From Hornefia porci (lineage in GTDB: Bacteria > Bacillota > Clostridia > Peptostreptococcales > Anaerovoracaceae), in assembly GCF_001940235.1 (NCBI RefSeq), contig NZ_MJIE01000001.1:1178001-1242000 (forward strand): a stretch of DNA of 64,000 nt, in the 5' to 3' direction. The notes under the pieces are model-generated. The model did no database searches and was not told the DNA's origin. It worked only from the letters and a program-made list of their open reading frames with translations. Every line of letters starts with the position of its first letter. The first letter of the stretch is position 1. Both the position numbers and the translations under genes were made by a program. This document shows positions 1-9,009 of the stretch, piece by piece.

Positions 1-831
1 GTCCGGATCCTTCGTTCGGAGAAATTCGTCAGTGATAATCCCGCCCCGCTCATTCAGGGCAAGGCCGGCGTCCCCGGCGATTCTGCCGTTGGGCCGGACG
101 CCTATGGACAGAATCACCATATCTGCCTCAACACGCTTTCCGCTCTTCAGATGCACCGCAACCCGTGACGCCTCCTCACGAAAATAATCAACTCCGTCCG
201 ACAGTCTCAGTTCTACTCCGTTCTCCTCGAGATGCTCATGAAGCAGCTCCGCCATCTCCCTGTCCAGCGGCGCCATAACCTGATCCATCGCTTCAATCAG
301 CGTGACCTCAAGCCCCGCGTGGCACAGATTCTCCGCCGTTTCCAGACCGATGAATCCTCCTCCGACGACGGCTGCCGTTTTGGCTCCCTTTTCCTTCACC
401 ATGGCGTGGATCCGATCAGTATCCGGCACCGTCCAGAGCGTCATAATCCGCTCAGAATCAACACCCGGAATCGGCGGTCTCAGCGGAGAAGATCCCGTCG
501 CGATGACCAGCTTGTCATAGTTCTCGCGATACTCCCGGTTTTCCCGGAGATTACGGACCGTCACCTGCTTCGCCTCCCGGTCGATGGACAGAACCTCCGA
601 TTCCGTCCGGACATCCACATTGAACCTGGACTCCATGGTCTCTTTCTTTGTTACAAACAAAGCCTCTCTCGAGCGGATCACTCCTCCGATATAATACGGA
701 AGTCCGCAGTTCGCGTAGGAAATATATTTCCCGCGCTCCAGCAGCACGATTTCCGCGCTCTCATCCAGCCGGCGCAGTCTTGCCGCGCAGCCTGCTCCCG
801 CCGCAACTCCTCCGATAATAACGGTTTTCAT
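1..831 (-). CDS. CoA-disulfide reductase / NADH oxidase-family flavoprotein (partial, C-terminus off window)
   Basis: An FAD- and NAD(P)H-dependent disulfide oxidoreductase of the class with one active cysteine (CoA-disulfide reductase, NADH oxidase, persulfide reductase). The start at 829-831 gives MKTVIIGGVAAGAG, an FAD-binding Rossmann glycine motif. About 40 residues in is SYANCGLPYYIGG, which carries the redox-active Cys of this family. A second glycine motif, VVGGGFIGLETAENL, near residue 150 binds the pyridine nucleotide. Only the first 277 codons are in the window, so a C-terminal rhodanese domain, which would separate CoA/persulfide reductases from NADH oxidases, cannot be checked. 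It is cytoplasmic, with no neighbour fixing the substrate. Family is certain; exact activity is not. Confidence 0.9.
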   Translation of the reverse strand, partial: MKTVIIGGVAAGAGCAARLRRLDESAEIVLLERGKYISYANCGLPYYIGGVIRSREALFVTKKETMESRFNVDVRTESEVLSIDREAKQVTVRNLRENREYRENYDKLVIATGSSPLRPPIPGVDSERIMTLWTVPDTDRIHAMVKEKGAKTAAVVGGGFIGLETAENLCHAGLEVTLIEAMDQVMAPLDREMAELLHEHLEENGVELRLSDGVDYFREEASRVAVHLKSGKRVEADMVILSIGVRPNGRIAGDAGLALNERGGIITDEFLRTKDPD

Positions 832-990
832 AATAAATCCTCCTTTGCGCTGTCAGAAGTCAGTTACCGGTTTTCATCGTAATGCGTGCTCAGCCGTCGA
901 ATACGCCTGAGCAGACACTATTATACCGCCGTCGTCTTACGACTTCTGTAATCAGGTCACAAAGGAGGATTTGATTTTTCTGTTATTCGA

Positions 991-2895
991 CTATTCTCGC
1001 TGTCCGCGCCGCCGGGTCAGCATCCGTCGTACGCCGCGTATAATCAGAGCGGCAATCAGCACCGCAAGCGTCAGAAGCCCCACGAGGATCCAGAAGAAAG
1101 CGCTGTGGTCTTTGTTCATGGGCGCCGGGCTCCAGCTGTTCTCGCAGATCTTCCGGCCTTCCGCTGCGGCATACCGCGCCGGTACTTTGTTCCCGGAGAA
1201 GGAATCAATGTAGGAAGCCAGCGCGTACCATTCCTTCAGCTCGCTCCCGTCTTTTCCGCGGATGATCCGATCCTCAAAATCCGTGATGACCTTCCCGTTT
1301 TCATCCTTGGGTTCCAGGGACAGAAGACCCCTGGACATGGAATTCACCGTCGAAAGCATCTGCGCGGAATACAGATCCGCAACCACCCGGTAAAGTTTCC
1401 CCTTTTCCGGCTTCCGGGTCTGCCCGTTTCCCATGGAGTCCTTCAGCATCACATCATAGGACCGGTCCAGAATAAACCGATGCGGATTGTATTTGTAGTT
1501 CAGACCGCTGAAATACAGACGGGCAGGCTGCATCAGGGGAGATATGGAAATATCGACCTCCGCCGCGAGACGAAGTTCTCTGGCCGTAAGATATACGCTG
1601 ACAAGCGGATATCCCGGCTTTCCGTCCTTTCCTGTCCCGAGCGACAGAGCATTGAACGCATCGGCCACGGTAATATCGCCCCTGCGGAACGAGCCGCGGA
1701 CAACCCCGGCCGGCACCACGGCAGCGTCCACGTGTTCATAGCCGCTTCCCTCAGCCTGCCGCACACCGTAAATATATCCGTCGGAGATGAGATTTCCCAG
1801 CGTATCCTCGCCCTGCTTCTGCCCGAAGGAATCGATGGGGGTGAAACGGATATCGCTGCGGGCCAGGACCTGATCCCAGCTGTAACCGAAGTCTGCGAAA
1901 TACTCCCGGTTCACGAGTTTTTTGAACGCCGCGGTTTTTCTCTGCGTCGCCTTATCATTCTTTACTTTTTTGTCGAGAGGCTTCTCAAGATAGCTTTTGT
2001 ACACAAAGCCCTTCCCAGCGGTTTCCCGGAAGCGCACCACGCCCGCGTTATCGTTATACTGTCCGCAGGACGCAATAACAACGCCGTTCCGTCGGATCGG
2101 CGTCTTCATATATGTGTGGCTGTGTCCGCTGACAATCAGATCGATTCCCTCTGTTTCTTCCGCCAGTCGTATATCCTCGGACTTTTCCGGGTTCTCCGGA
2201 TTGATTCCGCTGTGGGAGAGGCAGACAATCAGGTCTGCGTCCGGTACCTCCCTGTTAATTTCGGCCACCGTCCGCTTCGCGCTTTTCACCGGATCCAGAA
2301 ACTTCGTACCGCTCTCCGGCGCGTAGCTGGCAGACTCCTCTCCAAATATCCCCAACACCGCGATTTTCGCACCTCCGCGTTCCAGAACGGTATAATCCTT
2401 CACGCCGAAAGCCTTCATCGACTCGCGAAGCTTCTCACCGTCTGCCTTCAGCTTTTTATCTTTCAGCGTACCCTCCCAGTCGATATTCGCGATGACGAGC
2501 TGCGGCAGGGGGTCCCCCGACCGCTTCGCATTCTTCAGCATCGTCCTCAATCCCTCGGAGCGGTAATCGAATTCGTGGTTTCCCAGCGTTGCCGCGTCAA
2601 ATCCCGCGAAGCCCATCATCCGAAGCTCTGACGCCCTCCGTTTCCAGATGGTCTGATAAGGCGTGCCCATGGAGAAGTCGCCCCCATCTACCACGAAGGT
2701 TGCCTCGTTCTTCCGTTTTTCTTCTCTGATCACGGTTGCAAGCTTCGGGAATTTCTCCAGATGAGAATGCATATCGTGGGTAAATACCACCGTGATCTCC
2801 TTCGCTTTCTTCTGCGTGTCTCCGAAAGCCGCGGCCGGAATGCCGGCGCACAGCAGCAGTACCGGTATCATAATCAAAAACAGTGTTCTCTTCAT
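991..2895 (-). CDS. Membrane-anchored 5'-nucleotidase-family metallophosphatase
   Basis: An extracellular UshA/YfkN-type phosphoesterase that probably frees phosphate from nucleotides. The start at 2895 is chosen over one 30 codons upstream: it has AAGGAAGG before it, begins with a clear signal peptide (MKRTLFLIMIPVLLLCAG) and avoids overlap with the gene before it. Metal ligands of the calcineurin-like fold follow in order: FTHDMHSHL, GGDFSMG, GNHEFD, SHSG and GHSHTY. The 5'-nucleotidase C-terminal domain comes next, then a last membrane helix (ILVGLLTLAVLIAALII) and a basic tail, so it looks anchored rather than sortase-linked. It starts 22 bp after the AraC gene and may be cotranscribed with it. 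The precise substrate is unknown. Confidence 0.9.
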   Translation of the reverse strand: MKRTLFLIMIPVLLLCAGIPAAAFGDTQKKAKEITVVFTHDMHSHLEKFPKLATVIREEKRKNEATFVVDGGDFSMGTPYQTIWKRRASELRMMGFAGFDAATLGNHEFDYRSEGLRTMLKNAKRSGDPLPQLVIANIDWEGTLKDKKLKADGEKLRESMKAFGVKDYTVLERGGAKIAVLGIFGEESASYAPESGTKFLDPVKSAKRTVAEINREVPDADLIVCLSHSGINPENPEKSEDIRLAEETEGIDLIVSGHSHTYMKTPIRRNGVVIASCGQYNDNAGVVRFRETAGKGFVYKSYLEKPLDKKVKNDKATQRKTAAFKKLVNREYFADFGYSWDQVLARSDIRFTPIDSFGQKQGEDTLGNLISDGYIYGVRQAEGSGYEHVDAAVVPAGVVRGSFRRGDITVADAFNALSLGTGKDGKPGYPLVSVYLTARELRLAAEVDISISPLMQPARLYFSGLNYKYNPHRFILDRSYDVMLKDSMGNGQTRKPEKGKLYRVVADLYSAQMLSTVNSMSRGLLSLEPKDENGKVITDFEDRIIRGKDGSELKEWYALASYIDSFSGNKVPARYAAAEGRKICENSWSPAPMNKDHSAFFWILVGLLTLAVLIAALIIRGVRRMLTRRRGQRE

Positions 2896-2917
2896 ACCTT
2901 CCTTCCGTCTCTTCCGT

Positions 2918-3910
2918 TTATTTCCGGTCGATTTCCGTCTTTTTATATTCTGTAATCGTCTTTCCTGTCCAGATGGAGAAAGCACGGAGAAAGGAGTTCA
3001 GCTCCGCATATCCGAGGAGATACGCGATGTCGTTCGTCGTCATATCCGTGTTTTTGATATAGTGCAGAGCCAGAACCTCTCTCGTGCTGTTCAGCTGTTT
3101 CTGAAAGGTCGTTCCCTCCTCCGAAAGCTTTCTCTGGAGTGTTCTACGGCTCATGCCGAGCTTTTCCGCAACGCTTTCCACGCCGGACACGCCGGCCGGA
3201 AGCAGTTCCGTCAACGCGCTTCGCACTCTTGCGCTGACCGAGTCGTCCACCTCCAGATCAGCCAGCCGCTTATTGAGTTCCGGTTCAAAATATGACCACA
3301 TCGCTTCGCTGTGACTGACAAAGGGTTCTTCCAGCGCCGCGTTCGTAAAGGCAATCGTGTCCCGGCCGCCTTTCTCCGGTGCGATCCCTGCGAATTCCTC
3401 AAACTCACTTCCCTTCGGAAGATCCCGCATCGTAATCCGCTCCGGCTTCATCTCTGTACCGGTCGCTCTGCGGATCATGCCGATCAGAAACGCGAACTCC
3501 GACCGCACCATAAAAGAGGGCATTTTCAGCGCCGGATCTCCTGTGGCAAGTTCGACGGTTTCCGTTTCCTCATCCTTTGATACCACAAAGGACATCGGGC
3601 CGATCAGCTTCTTATATCGGCTCAGACGCTCAATACAGGCCGCGCCGTTTCTGCTGCAATAGGAGGCGAATATCGGCGGCGAAAACGTCTCGATTTTGTC
3701 GGTTGTCGCCATGGCGACAGGCATTCCGGGATCGTCCGCAACCTCGTCAATCGCCTCGAGGAAGCGATAATATTCCACCTCTTTCATCGTCGGAGTTTTA
3801 TGATTCAGAGCGTCCTCCGGAAGCCCCGCCTTCTTCAGAACCACACTGACATCGATTCCCTGATACTCCAGGAGATCTTTATAGCGCCCGTCTACGATAA
3901 AATGATTCAT
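2918..3910 (-). CDS. AraC-family transcriptional regulator (OruR/ArgR-type)
   Basis: A 330-residue DNA-binding activator. The first 200 residues match the arabinose_bd-like ligand domain of the OruR/AraC subgroup. The last 90 hold the two helix-turn-helix units: LGMSRRTLQRKLSEEGTTF begins the first and NDIAYLLGYAELNSFLRAF the second, the typical AraC signature. It lies just upstream of, and on the same strand as, the secreted nucleotidase with a 22 bp gap, so the two may form one unit. The ligand cannot be told from sequence. Confidence 0.9.
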   Translation of the reverse strand: MNHFIVDGRYKDLLEYQGIDVSVVLKKAGLPEDALNHKTPTMKEVEYYRFLEAIDEVADDPGMPVAMATTDKIETFSPPIFASYCSRNGAACIERLSRYKKLIGPMSFVVSKDEETETVELATGDPALKMPSFMVRSEFAFLIGMIRRATGTEMKPERITMRDLPKGSEFEEFAGIAPEKGGRDTIAFTNAALEEPFVSHSEAMWSYFEPELNKRLADLEVDDSVSARVRSALTELLPAGVSGVESVAEKLGMSRRTLQRKLSEEGTTFQKQLNSTREVLALHYIKNTDMTTNDIAYLLGYAELNSFLRAFSIWTGKTITEYKKTEIDRK

Positions 3911-4045
3911 ATCCTGATCCTCCAGTCATCATTTTCCTGTCATCTTTCCTCCGCGGGTCCGGATTCCGGGTTCCGATTTATATTTCCCCGTTTCATTATA
4001 TACGAAAATACCTTCCGCCGGAACATCATATTGCGCCAGTCTTCC

Positions 4046-4840
4046 CTACTTTTTCGCGCTTCCCGCGACCTGCTGATTATACACAAAGTTCAGCATTGTT
4101 TTTTTCGGGAACATCGGAGCCAGCGCCATCATCGGTTTCTGCCAGCCGGGCAGTCCCGCGGTCACATTCAGTTCTCCCTTCAGCATGCCCTCATATCCGG
4201 CCTTCGCGACATCGTCGGGCTTCACCGCGTTAGCGAAAAGCTTTGTATCAGAAAGTCCTCCCGCGTTAGCGAATCCGGTCTGCATCGCCCCCGGCATCAG
4301 CGCGGTAACCGTGACGCCCGTCCCCTGCAGCTCACGCCACAGAGCATTCGACCAGCTTGTAACATATGACTTTGTCGCATAATAAACCGCCTGCAGCGGC
4401 CCCGGCATCGTCGCCGCGGTGGATGAAACGTTCAGAACGCGGCCGCTTCCTCTCTGAATCATATCCTTCAGGAACAGCTTCAGAATACGCGTCGGCGTCT
4501 CGATGTTGACCGCAATCATGGACAAATCCTGCTCCATGGTTCTTTCCCGCGCAAAGTCTCCCTGGCCTCCGAAGCCCGCATTGTTGATGATCACATCCGG
4601 GAGCCATCCGTTCTCTTTGCAAGTGTCATAGATCGTCTGCGCCGCCTCCGGTCCGGAAAGATCCACCGCAATAGTGTGAACCGTCACGCCGTATTTATCC
4701 GCGGTTTCCATCGCCTGCGCCTCCAGCCGTTCCCTGCTTCTTCCGACCAGAATCAGGTCGCCGCCTCTGCCTGCGTGAAGTTTTACAAAACATGTTCCGA
4801 GCCCGCCGTAGGAGCCTGTGATAAGTGCTGTTTCTGCCAT
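4046..4840 (-). CDS. Short-chain dehydrogenase/reductase
   Basis: A cytoplasmic NAD(P)-dependent oxidoreductase of the classical SDR family, 264 residues. The cofactor motif is TGSYGGLG near residue 8; VGRSRERL suggests NADP preference. The NNAG motif (NNAGFGGQGD) and the catalytic Ser-Tyr-Lys set (SSTAATM, then YYATKSYV) are complete. The length is usual and the enzyme should be active; the substrate is unknown. It appears to stand alone, separated from the AraC gene by 135 bp. Confidence 0.9.
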   Translation of the reverse strand: MAETALITGSYGGLGTCFVKLHAGRGGDLILVGRSRERLEAQAMETADKYGVTVHTIAVDLSGPEAAQTIYDTCKENGWLPDVIINNAGFGGQGDFARERTMEQDLSMIAVNIETPTRILKLFLKDMIQRGSGRVLNVSSTAATMPGPLQAVYYATKSYVTSWSNALWRELQGTGVTVTALMPGAMQTGFANAGGLSDTKLFANAVKPDDVAKAGYEGMLKGELNVTAGLPGWQKPMMALAPMFPKKTMLNFVYNQQVAGSAKK

Positions 4841-4974
4841 TTTCTTTTCCTCTTTTCTTCTGGTTCGTGTGCTTTACCGAATCTGTATCTGTTTATAGCT
4901 GAATAATATCAGAAAATACGCGGTCAGGGAACATCATAGGATTCCATAATTTCATCAAATCGTGCCATTCTCAT

Positions 4975-5008
4975 ATTTTGTACGCCGCGTCCCGTCACCG
5001 TACAAAAT
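4975..5008. repeat. Perfect 10 bp inverted repeat between SDR and hydrolase genes
   Basis: ATTTTGTACG at 4975-4984 is exactly mirrored by CGTACAAAAT at 4999-5008, with a 14 bp loop. A second small stem (CCTCC-GGAGG, about 5023-5036) lies beside it. The pair sits upstream of the SDR start and downstream of the hydrolase stop. It could be an operator for the SDR gene or part of the hydrolase terminator; sequence alone does not decide. Confidence 0.5.
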
Positions 5009-5123
5009 GAAAAACGGCCGCCTCCGCAGGGAGGAAGTCGCCTTCCGCAAAATACGTCTCAGCTTTGTTCAGGAAGAATATAAGCCCGGTTCTCCATTCC
5101 GGTTACGCCAGCGGCATCAACTC

Positions 5124-5903
5124 TCACCCGCGGAAAAAATCGATCGCAAGATCCGCGACTTTGTCCGGGCAGTCAGGATTATCATTCAGAGAATGTCCCT
5201 GCCCTTCAAACACCGTAATCGGAATCCCGTTTTCCTCCGCAAATTCTCTGGCAAACCGCACCGGAATCACCGGATCCTTTCCCCCGTGAACCATCGCGAC
5301 TTCAGTGCCTCCGTGGTCATAACCGCCGAACCGGTGCAGCAGATCGTTTTCCGGTCTACTCATATCCTCAAACATTCCTTTCGGAACTCTGATCTGCGGC
5401 GCGTCCGGCAGTCCCAGCATCAGGAAGCCTTTCTCATTCAGTTCCGCCAGCGACGCCGGATCCGGCTCAGAGCCCGGCGCTCCCAGAAACAGCCAGGGCA
5501 TGATGACCGCCCCGCTCCGCATCATCAGCCTGCTCCCGGCGTGAGGTCTCCGGCAGATGTACAGGCCTGTAAGATACGCCCCATAGCTCGATGCAAAATA
5601 GAAGATTTCCTTCCCCGGATAATTCCGGACGACGTAATCTTCAACCGCGGCGAGACTGTCCATGCAGTTCCGGATACGAAACGGTTCCTCCGCCGCCTCC
5701 TCCGTTCCATGCCCCGGCTGATCATACAGCATCACGCCGATTCCTTCCGCAGGCATCCGTCTGAGAAGCAGTTCACCGGTCGCGCATTCCTTGCAGCTTG
5801 TAAAGCCGTGCACCATAATGACCACTGCATCCGCCTCTTGCGGGATTTCTCTGAGGACGGGAATGCGGCGGCCGTTGTCTTTTGTTATCGTAAACTTTTC
5901 CAT
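5124..5903 (-). CDS. Alpha/beta hydrolase
   Basis: A serine hydrolase of the lysophospholipase/acyl-esterase type, 259 residues. The start at 5903 is preferred over the longer frame because AAAAGGAG stands 7 bases before it. Visible elements are the oxyanion HGFTSC near residue 30, the nucleophile elbow FASSYGAYL (Ala replaces the first Gly of GxSxG), the acid in HGGKDPVIP and the histidine in GQGHSLND. No signal peptide, so cytoplasmic. Neighbours give no clue to the substrate. Confidence 0.85.
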   Translation of the reverse strand: MEKFTITKDNGRRIPVLREIPQEADAVVIMVHGFTSCKECATGELLLRRMPAEGIGVMLYDQPGHGTEEAAEEPFRIRNCMDSLAAVEDYVVRNYPGKEIFYFASSYGAYLTGLYICRRPHAGSRLMMRSGAVIMPWLFLGAPGSEPDPASLAELNEKGFLMLGLPDAPQIRVPKGMFEDMSRPENDLLHRFGGYDHGGTEVAMVHGGKDPVIPVRFAREFAEENGIPITVFEGQGHSLNDNPDCPDKVADLAIDFFRG

Positions 5904-6105
5904 TTTGATTCTCCTTTTCAGCACCAAAAGCATACCATTGAATCTCCGGTTTTGCAAGACATGGCTTGGAATGGTTTGTATCTGTTTCGCCGCATCCCCC
6001 TTCTTATGTATGGAATTCTGTCCAGGGAGTGACAAGCATGATAACTGTATTTTCATATACTGCTATACTGCACGATGGATCTGCACGCTTTTCGCGGCAT
6101 ATTGA

Positions 6106-6495
6106 TCAGGAAAGCTGATTACAAAACTAAAAATGCCCGCCATTCTGGGCTGGCTGATCGCCGGCGCCGGACTGTATACCTTCGTTTATGTTGCGGCACG
6201 CGCCGCCGGGAAATACTTCGGCGCCCGAGGCGGAGCAAAGGCGACGCATATGCCGGTCACCGTACAGAAATATCTCGGTCTCACGCTTCTTCCCCATTCC
6301 GGAGTATCACTGGTGTTCACTTCAATCATCTGCTCCGTGCTCGCCCCATCTGCGCCGGATCTCGCGTCCATTATAAAAGGGACTGTCGCCGCAGCCGCGG
6401 TTATCAATGAGATTATCGCTGTAATTGCCGCCAAGAAAGGCTTTGAACTCGCCGGTGAAATCAATTCTGCGTCAGTGCGGCAGGGCGCTTCCTGA
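6106..6495 (+). pseudogene. Internally deleted cation:proton antiporter remnant
   Basis: The frame is open from 6106 and reads SGKLITKLKMPAILGWLIAG, which resembles the first-helix region of Kef/NhaP-like antiporters. It then jumps to AGLYTFVYVAARAAGKYFGA and KYLGLTLLPHSGVSLVFT, which resemble the last third of the same proteins. The middle, some 250 residues, is missing without loss of frame. An ATG at 6133 could make a 120-residue membrane peptide, but no good ribosome site precedes it. It abuts the putP stop with 4 bp between them. Best read as a decayed gene. Confidence 0.65.
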
Positions 6496-6499
6496 TCCT

Positions 6500-8014
6500 C
6501 TACTCGTCATTTCCGACAGCAGTCGCCGCATCATAAATTGCCGTAACCTCCGCCGACGGCTCCTTTGTCAGCTTCGCCGCGATGACCGCCGCCGCGAAGC
6601 CTGCCGCAAAGCCCGGCAGAATCTCATACACTCCGGTTCCTGACAGGAACACGAACCACAGAATATCCACCACCGCTCCGGCGATCACGCCGGCACAGGC
6701 ACCGGCGTAGTTAAATCTCCGCCAGAACAGAGACAGCACGATGGTCGGTCCGAACGCCGCGCCGAATACGCCCCATGCGTTCCCGACCAGTTCCATAATC
6801 GCCTGCGCACCCGCTCCCTTTGAAGAAGCAATCACATACGCGACGACCGCGATCACCACCACCGCGGCTCTGCCGACCCAGAGAATTTCTTTGTCGCCGG
6901 CGTTCCTTCGAAAGATCGGCTGATAGATGTCCGCCGTAAAAGAGCTGGACGCCACGAGCAGCTGCGAATCCGCTGTCGATACCGACGCCGCCATGATCGC
7001 CGCCAGAAGCAGTCCGGAAATCGCCGGCGGGAAGAATCTCCTTGCCATCACGATGAACACCGTCTTCTGCGCGCCGGTCGTAAGCAGCTCCTCCCCGACG
7101 ATCATTCTGGCCTGGTACGCCATCAGACACGCCGCGCCCAGCGAAAGAATGACCCAGACGATGGCGATTGCCGCTGATTTTTTCACCATCGAAGGCTTTT
7201 CAATCGACATGAAGCGCACAATGATGTGGGGCATCCCGAAATATCCCAGCCCCCAGGCCAGCCCGGACAGAACATCCTGCCACCGGGCATTGAACAGTCC
7301 GGTTCCGAAGCTGCAGGTTACAACTTCTCCGGACGCTGCATCCGTATACCGGTACACATTGCTCAGCAGCGAGGTGTCCAGATCCTGTGTGGCCGCAACG
7401 ATAATCGGAACCGCAAGCAGTGCCGCGAGCATCAGAATCCCCTGGAAAAAGTCAGTCCAGCACACCGCCTTGAATCCGCCCATGAAGGTGTAGCCGATGA
7501 TGATCAGCGCGAAGGCAAGCATCGCTGTGCCGGTCGATACCTCAGGGAACAGCATGGTGAAAACCGAGCTTCCTGCAACAAAGGCCGATGCGACGTAGAT
7601 GGTGAACGCCGCGAGGAAAATCACCGCGCAGACGATCTGAAGCGTCTTGCTCCTGCTTGCAAACCGGTTCGTAAGATACTGCGGAATCGTGATGGAATCC
7701 GACGCGGCTTTAGAGAACAGCCTCAGACGCTTCGCACAGAGAATCCAGTTGGCGGCCGTCCCCAGCATCAGTCCGATACCGATCCAGATCTGCCCGAAGC
7801 CGAAAGCCAGAATCGATCCCGGCAGTCCCATCAGAAGCCATGCGGACATATCAGACGCCTGAGCCGACATGGCGGCGACCCACGGCCCCATCGACCGTCC
7901 GCCGAGGAAATAATCCTCTCCGTTCCGGTTAGCTCCTTTCACAAAAAAAGCTGTGGCGAACACGAACAGCGCCACAAAATACAGGATAAATACAATAATT
8001 TCCACATTCTGCAT
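6500..8014 (-). CDS. putP: Sodium/proline symporter
   Basis: A Na+-coupled amino acid importer of the SSS family in the inner membrane, 504 residues with about 13 hydrophobic helices. Typical PutP segments are seen: EDYFLGGRSMGPWVAAMSA after helix 1, SAQASDMSAWLLMGLPG in helix 2 (sodium and proline site), and DSQLLVASSSFTADIY in helix 8. The ATG at 8014 is chosen because AAAGGAC stands about 9 bases before it; a TTG at 8023 is too close to that site. It is transcribed away from the TetR gene next door, which may control it. Proline is likely from the close family match; related amino acids are possible. Confidence 0.92.
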   Translation of the reverse strand: MQNVEIIVFILYFVALFVFATAFFVKGANRNGEDYFLGGRSMGPWVAAMSAQASDMSAWLLMGLPGSILAFGFGQIWIGIGLMLGTAANWILCAKRLRLFSKAASDSITIPQYLTNRFASRSKTLQIVCAVIFLAAFTIYVASAFVAGSSVFTMLFPEVSTGTAMLAFALIIIGYTFMGGFKAVCWTDFFQGILMLAALLAVPIIVAATQDLDTSLLSNVYRYTDAASGEVVTCSFGTGLFNARWQDVLSGLAWGLGYFGMPHIIVRFMSIEKPSMVKKSAAIAIVWVILSLGAACLMAYQARMIVGEELLTTGAQKTVFIVMARRFFPPAISGLLLAAIMAASVSTADSQLLVASSSFTADIYQPIFRRNAGDKEILWVGRAAVVVIAVVAYVIASSKGAGAQAIMELVGNAWGVFGAAFGPTIVLSLFWRRFNYAGACAGVIAGAVVDILWFVFLSGTGVYEILPGFAAGFAAAVIAAKLTKEPSAEVTAIYDAATAVGNDE

Positions 8015-8219
8015 ATATAACAAGTCCTTTCTGTTTCTTCGCTATCTATCATAACGCGAAATCACCCAAAACAAAATACAGACTAAAATCTGTACTATTA
8101 TACGGTCATTTCCATATATTATCGATATCTATGTTGAAATTCCAAAGCTCATATAGTAGACTGTATTTTGTAACAAAAATATAACCCGAATAAAACGTCT
8201 GACTCAGAAAGGAATTCTC

Positions 8220-8810
8220 ATGAACCAGTCCGCAAAACGACAGACCAAAGCGAAGATCGTTTCCGCCGCCTGGAAACTGTTCTATCAGAACGGATACGAC
8301 GACACCACCATTGATGATATCGTCGAGGCGTCCGGCACATCCAAGGGCTCATTCTACCATTATTTCCGGACAAAGGACGATCTGCTGGCTTCGCTCTCTT
8401 ACCTCTTCGACGACAAATACACCGAGCTGGACAGCACCATGGATCCGGCTCTGACGCCTCTGGAAAAGCTGATTTTCATGAACCGTGAGCTTTTTCTGAT
8501 GATCGAGAACACCGTCCCCGTCACACTTCTGTGCCAGCTGTTTTCTACGCAGCTGATTACAAAGGGCGAACGGCATATGCTGGATCCGGACCGGGTGTAT
8601 TACCGCAGGCTCCGCCAGATTGTGATGGAGGGGCAGAAGGACTTGCTTTTCCGTGCGGACCTCAGCGTAAACGACATCATGAAGGCCTACGCCATGTTTG
8701 AGCGCGGCATGATGTACGACTGGTGCCTTTCCAGCGGCAGCTACTCGCTCTGTCAGTACTCCCAGCAGATTCTTCCTTTGTTCCTGAAAAGCCTGTGTCG
8801 GCAGGCGTGA
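8220..8810 (+). CDS. TetR/AcrR-family regulator
   Basis: A 196-residue repressor. The N-terminal helix-turn-helix is clear (TTIDDIVEASGTSKGSFYHY, residues 28-47), followed by KDDLLASL. The ligand domain is unassigned. A ribosome site (AAAGGAATT) precedes the ATG. It is divergent from putP across a 205 bp AT-rich gap, so it may control itself and putP; this is inference from position only. Confidence 0.9.
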   Translation: MNQSAKRQTKAKIVSAAWKLFYQNGYDDTTIDDIVEASGTSKGSFYHYFRTKDDLLASLSYLFDDKYTELDSTMDPALTPLEKLIFMNRELFLMIENTVPVTLLCQLFSTQLITKGERHMLDPDRVYYRRLRQIVMEGQKDLLFRADLSVNDIMKAYAMFERGMMYDWCLSSGSYSLCQYSQQILPLFLKSLCRQA

Positions 8811-8962
8811 ACAAAGGACGGTCCCCCTCGCTCTCATCCCCTTCCGGATATCGGCGCCCTCTTGTCATGAAATGGCGCTGCCAGTCATTTAAAATTTCTT
8901 CATATTTTTAAATACATACCGGTTATATGCCGTACGATTTAAAATTTTGCTTGTTTTTTTAG

Positions 8963-8968
8963 TATAAT
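8963..8968 (+). promoter_or_regulatory. -10 element for the fic gene
   Basis: TATAAT at 8963-8968, with only a weak AT-rich -35. Transcription would begin near 8975, two bases before an in-frame ATG at 8977, so that ATG would have no leader. This supports the TTG at 9010, which has AGAGGGGG in front, as the true start. Confidence 0.5.
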
Positions 8969-9009
8969 GCTCTATTATGTTAGTATCCGGAAAAAGAGGG
9001 GGCGTTATC

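Noticed and set aside
1105..2631. 508-codon plus-strand ORF opposite the 5'-nucleotidase
   Set aside because: Antisense shadow; Arg/His-rich with no motif, while the minus strand encodes a complete phosphoesterase.
4962..6032. 356-codon plus-strand ORF opposite the hydrolase
   Set aside because: Shadow of the alpha/beta hydrolase; composition is not protein-like.
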